Assembly (NCBI RefSeq): GCF_949987535.1
Contig: NC_080077.1
Span: 41,186,561 to 41,250,560, forward strand
Direction: 5' to 3'
From: Balaenoptera acutorostrata
Taxonomy: Eukaryota; Chordata; Mammalia; Artiodactyla; Balaenopteridae
DNA length: 64,000 nucleotides
The notes under the pieces are model-generated. The model did not search any database, was not told where the DNA came from, and saw nothing but the letters and a program-made list of their open reading frames with translations. This document shows positions 60,858-64,000 of the stretch, one piece after another (within the stretch, counting starts at the first letter, position 1; every line of letters begins with the position of its first letter). A program made the position numbers and the translations under genes.

Positions 60858-61369
60858 ACCAGTTTTTTTCCTGAGAATCATTTGCACAAGACTCTTTATC
60901 TCAGGTTCTGCTTCTGAGGAAATTGATTTAAGACACTGAGTCCATCTGTTCTACTAGTTCTATTTCAGGTAGTGTATTTTTTCAGATTGTAATATTTGAG
61001 ATAATTGTGCTCAGTACAGTTTTGGCCTGTGCATTTGTATCACCTGGAGATACTGGCTTCTGTATATGGTAAAATGTACTGGGGAAGTGCAAAGGCCAGA
61101 CCTAATGTGCTTCCCCTTTAGTTAAACTGAGAATAAAGGAGGTGAAAAGCCTTAAGACACAAGCACTAGGTTCCCCTAGACAATGGGTAATCTTTGCCAT
61201 TTATCTTTCTAATAAGCCTCTTTTTAGGTGAGGGCTTTTCTTTGGAATAAACGACATTGGGAGGAGGTTGACCTTCCAGTTTGTAATCTAAGAGCCTAGG
61301 AGTTTAAAGGTGGAGGGGCAGAAGAGAGAGTACCCAGGCTGTCAGTTCTAATGGTTGTGTTTTTATTTT
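60858..61369. other. Intergenic, no gene seen
   Basis: Probable continuation of an old repeat at its left end, then unique-looking sequence. A MER5-like scrap may lie near 61020-61060. Nothing else recognised. Confidence 0.5.
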
Positions 61370-64000
61370 TTATTTATTTTTTTAACATCTTTGTTGGAGT
61401 ATAATTGCTTTACAATGTTGTGTTAGTTTCTGCTGTAGAACAAAGAGAATTAGCCATATGCATATGTATATCCCCATATCCCCTCCATCTTGCATCTCCC
61501 TCCCACCCTGCTTATCCCACTGAGCTGATATAGGTGATTGCAAAGCACTGAGCTGATCTCCCTGTGCCATGCAGCTGCTTCCCACTAGCTAGCTATTTTA
61601 CATTTGGTAGTGTATATATGTCCATGCCACCCTCTCACTTCGTCCCAGCTTACCCTTCCCCCTCCACGTGTTCTCAAGTCCATTCTCTATGTCTGCATCT
61701 TTATTCCTCTCCTGCCCCTATGTTCTTCAGAACCATGTTTTTCTTTTAGATTCCATATACATGTGTTAGCATATGGTATTTGTTTTTCTTTTTCTGACTT
61801 ACTTCACTCTGTTGGACAGACTCTATGTCCATCCACCTCACTACAAATAACTCAATTTTATTTCTTTTTATGGCTGAGTAATATTCCATTGTATATATGT
61901 ACCACCTCTTCTTTATCCATTCATCTGTCGATGGACACTTAGGTTGCTTCCATGTCCTGGCTATTGTAAATAGTGCTGCAATGAACATTGTGGTACATGA
62001 CTCTTTTTGAATTATGGTTTCCTCACGGTATATGCCCAGGGGTGGGATTGCTGGGTCATATGGTAATTCAATTTTTAGTTTTTGAAGGAACCTCCATACT
62101 GTTCTCTATAGTGGCTGTATCAATTTACATTCCCACCAGTGGTGCAAGAGGGTTCCCTTTTCTCCACACCCTCTCCAGCATTTGTTGTTTGTAGACTTTT
62201 TGATGATGGCCATTCTGACTGGTGTGAGGTGAAACCTCATTGTAGTTTTGATTTGCATTTCTCTAATGATTAGTGCTGTTGAACATTCTTTCATGTGTTT
62301 GTTGGCAATCTGTATATCTTCTTCGGAGAAATGTCTATTTAGGTCTTCTGCCCATTTTTGGCTTGAGTTGTTTGTCTTTTTGATATTGAGCTGCATGAGC
62401 TGCTAGTATATTTTGGAGATTAATCCTTTGTCAGTTGCTTCATTTGCAAATATTTTCTCCCAATCTGAGGGCTGTCTTTTAGTTTTGTTTATGGTTTCCT
62501 TGCTGTGCAAAAGCTTTTAAGTTTCATTAGGTCCCATTTCTTTATTTTTGTTTTTATTTCCCTTTCTCTGGGAGGTGGGTCAAAAAGGATCTTGCTGTGA
62601 TTTATGTCATACAGTGTTCTGCCTATGTTTTCCTCTAAGAGTTTTATAGTGTCTGACCTTACATTTAGATCTTTAATCCATTTTGAGTTCATTTTTGTGT
62701 ATGGTGTTAGGGAGTGTTCTAATTTCATTCTTTTACATGTAGCTGTCCAGTTTTCCCAGCACCACTTATTTAAGAGGCTGTCTTTTCTCCATTGTATACT
62801 CTTGCCTCCTTTATCAAAGATAAGGTGACCATATGTGCATGGGTTTATCTCTGGGCTTTCTATCCTGTTCCATTGACCTGTATTTCTGTTTTTGTGCCAG
62901 TACCATATTGTCTTGATTACTGTAGCTTTATAGTATAGTCTGAAGACAGGGAACCTGATTCCTCCAGCTCTGTTTTTCTTTTTCAAGATTGTTTTTGCTA
63001 TTTGGGGTATTTTCTGTTTCCATACAAATTGTGAAATATTTTGTTCTAGTTCGGTGAAAAATGCCATTGGTAGTTTGGTAGGGATTGCATTGAATTTGTA
63101 GATTGCTTTGGGTAGTATAGTCATTTTCACAGTGTTGATTCTTCCAATCAAGAACATGCTATATCTCTCCATCTGTTTGTATAATCTTTAATTTCTTTCT
63201 TCAGTGTCTTATACTTTTCTGCATACAGGTCTTTTGTCTCCTTAGGTAGGTTTATTCTTAGGTATATTATTCTTTTTGTTGTAATGGTTAATGGAAGTGT
63301 TTCCTTAATTTCTCTTTGAGATTTTTCATCGTTAGTGTATAGGAATGCAAGAGATTTCTGTGCATTAATTTTGTATCCTGCTACATTACCAAATTCATTG
63401 ATTAGCTCTAGTAGTTTTCTGGTAGCATCTTTAGGATTCTCTATGTATAGTATCATGTCTCTGCAAACAGTGACAGTTTTACGTCTTCTTTTCTGATTTG
63501 GATTCCTTTTATTTCTTTTTCTTCTGTGATGGCTGTGGCTAAAACTTCCAAAACTATGTTGAACAGTAGTGGTGAGAGAGGGCAATCTTGTCTTCTTCCT
63601 GATCTTAGAGGAAATAGTTTCAGTTCCTCACCATTGAGAATGATGTTGGCTGCAGGTTTGTCATATATGGCCTTTATTATGTTGAGGTAGGTTCCCTCTA
63701 TGCCTACTTTCTGGAGAGATTTCATCACAAATGGGTGTTGAATTCTGTTGAAAGATGTTTCTGCATCTATTGAGATGATCATATGGTTTTTCTCCTTCAG
63801 TTTGTTAATATAGTGTATCACATTGATTGATTTGCGTATACTGAAGAATCCTTGCATTCCTGGGATAAACCCCAATTGATCATGGTGTGTGATCCTTTTA
63901 ATGTGCTGTTGGATTCTGTTTGTTAGTATTTTGTTGAGGATATTTGCATCTATATTCATCAGTGATATTGGCCTATAGTTTTCTTCTTTATGACATCTTT
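61370..64000 (-). mobile_element. LINE-1, antisense, continues past the window end
   Basis: The 3' end is at the left ('ttttttaacatctttgttgg'). ORF2 pieces on the minus strand lie at 63453-63959, 63148-63585, 62489-63172, 62106-62396 and 61746-61988. Each overlaps or abuts the next in a different frame, so a few indels broke one long frame. In the reverse transcriptase, motif A reads [15 protein letters not shown] and the FADD box is cut by a deletion (KLSLFAET, then DMILYIENP in the next frame). The copy is therefore dead. It is closely similar to the L1 at 11.7 kb in the same orientation. Confidence 0.95.

Noticed and set aside
61746..63959. Minus-strand open frames as genes
   Set aside because: They are frameshifted pieces of another L1 ORF2 with a destroyed catalytic box.

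Overview
The window is mammalian nuclear DNA, most likely from a cetacean. Seven copies of the tRNA-derived CHR SINE are present. CHR elements mark the cetacean, hippo and ruminant group, and I saw no ruminant BovB or Bov-tA elements. The rest is a typical AT-rich mammalian landscape: LINE-1 of several ages, L2, MIR, MaLR-type and other solo LTRs, and a hAT fossil. I saw no bacterial-type genes, CRISPR array or rRNA/tRNA gene.

One protein-coding gene is supported: the last six coding exons and 3'UTR of TBC1D32 (broad-minded, BROMI) on the + strand. The exons lie at 1473-1542, 3648-3763, 4584-4738, 11274-11414, 24472-24660 and 34010-34129. Their splice phases join into one open frame of 262 complete codons plus a TAG stop, with no disabling change. 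The 3'UTR probably ends just after an AATAAA at 35825-35830. TBC1D32 is a ciliary protein with a C-terminal TBC-like domain that works with the kinase CDK20/CCRK in intraflagellar transport and Hedgehog signalling.

The most striking signal is the intron at 3764-4583. It is not an ordinary GT-AG intron. Its start is an exact minor-spliceosome (U12-type) 5' splice site of the AT subclass, ATATCCTTT. A perfect U12 branch site, TTCCTTAAC, lies 13 nt before the terminal CAG. Only this AT-AG splice gives the expected reading frame; retention of the intron stops translation after five codons.

The introns (1-34 kb) hold CHR SINEs at 2.2 and 10.6 kb in opposite orientations, a six-copy 30-bp minisatellite at 8.08 kb, a 4-kb antisense L1 at 11.7 kb, a rearranged (twin-primed) L1 at 17 kb, further L1, MIR and L2 pieces and a MaLR-type LTR. 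From about 35.9 kb to the end I see no gene. That part is a repeat-dense desert: nested CHR SINEs in ancient L1 (37.7-42.9 kb), a solo LTR at 50.2 kb, ancient antisense L1 (54.2-58.9 kb), a sense L1 tail (59.15 kb), and an antisense L1 from 61.37 kb that runs off the end. From what I recall of the human locus, TBC1D32 is also followed by a long gene-poor interval.
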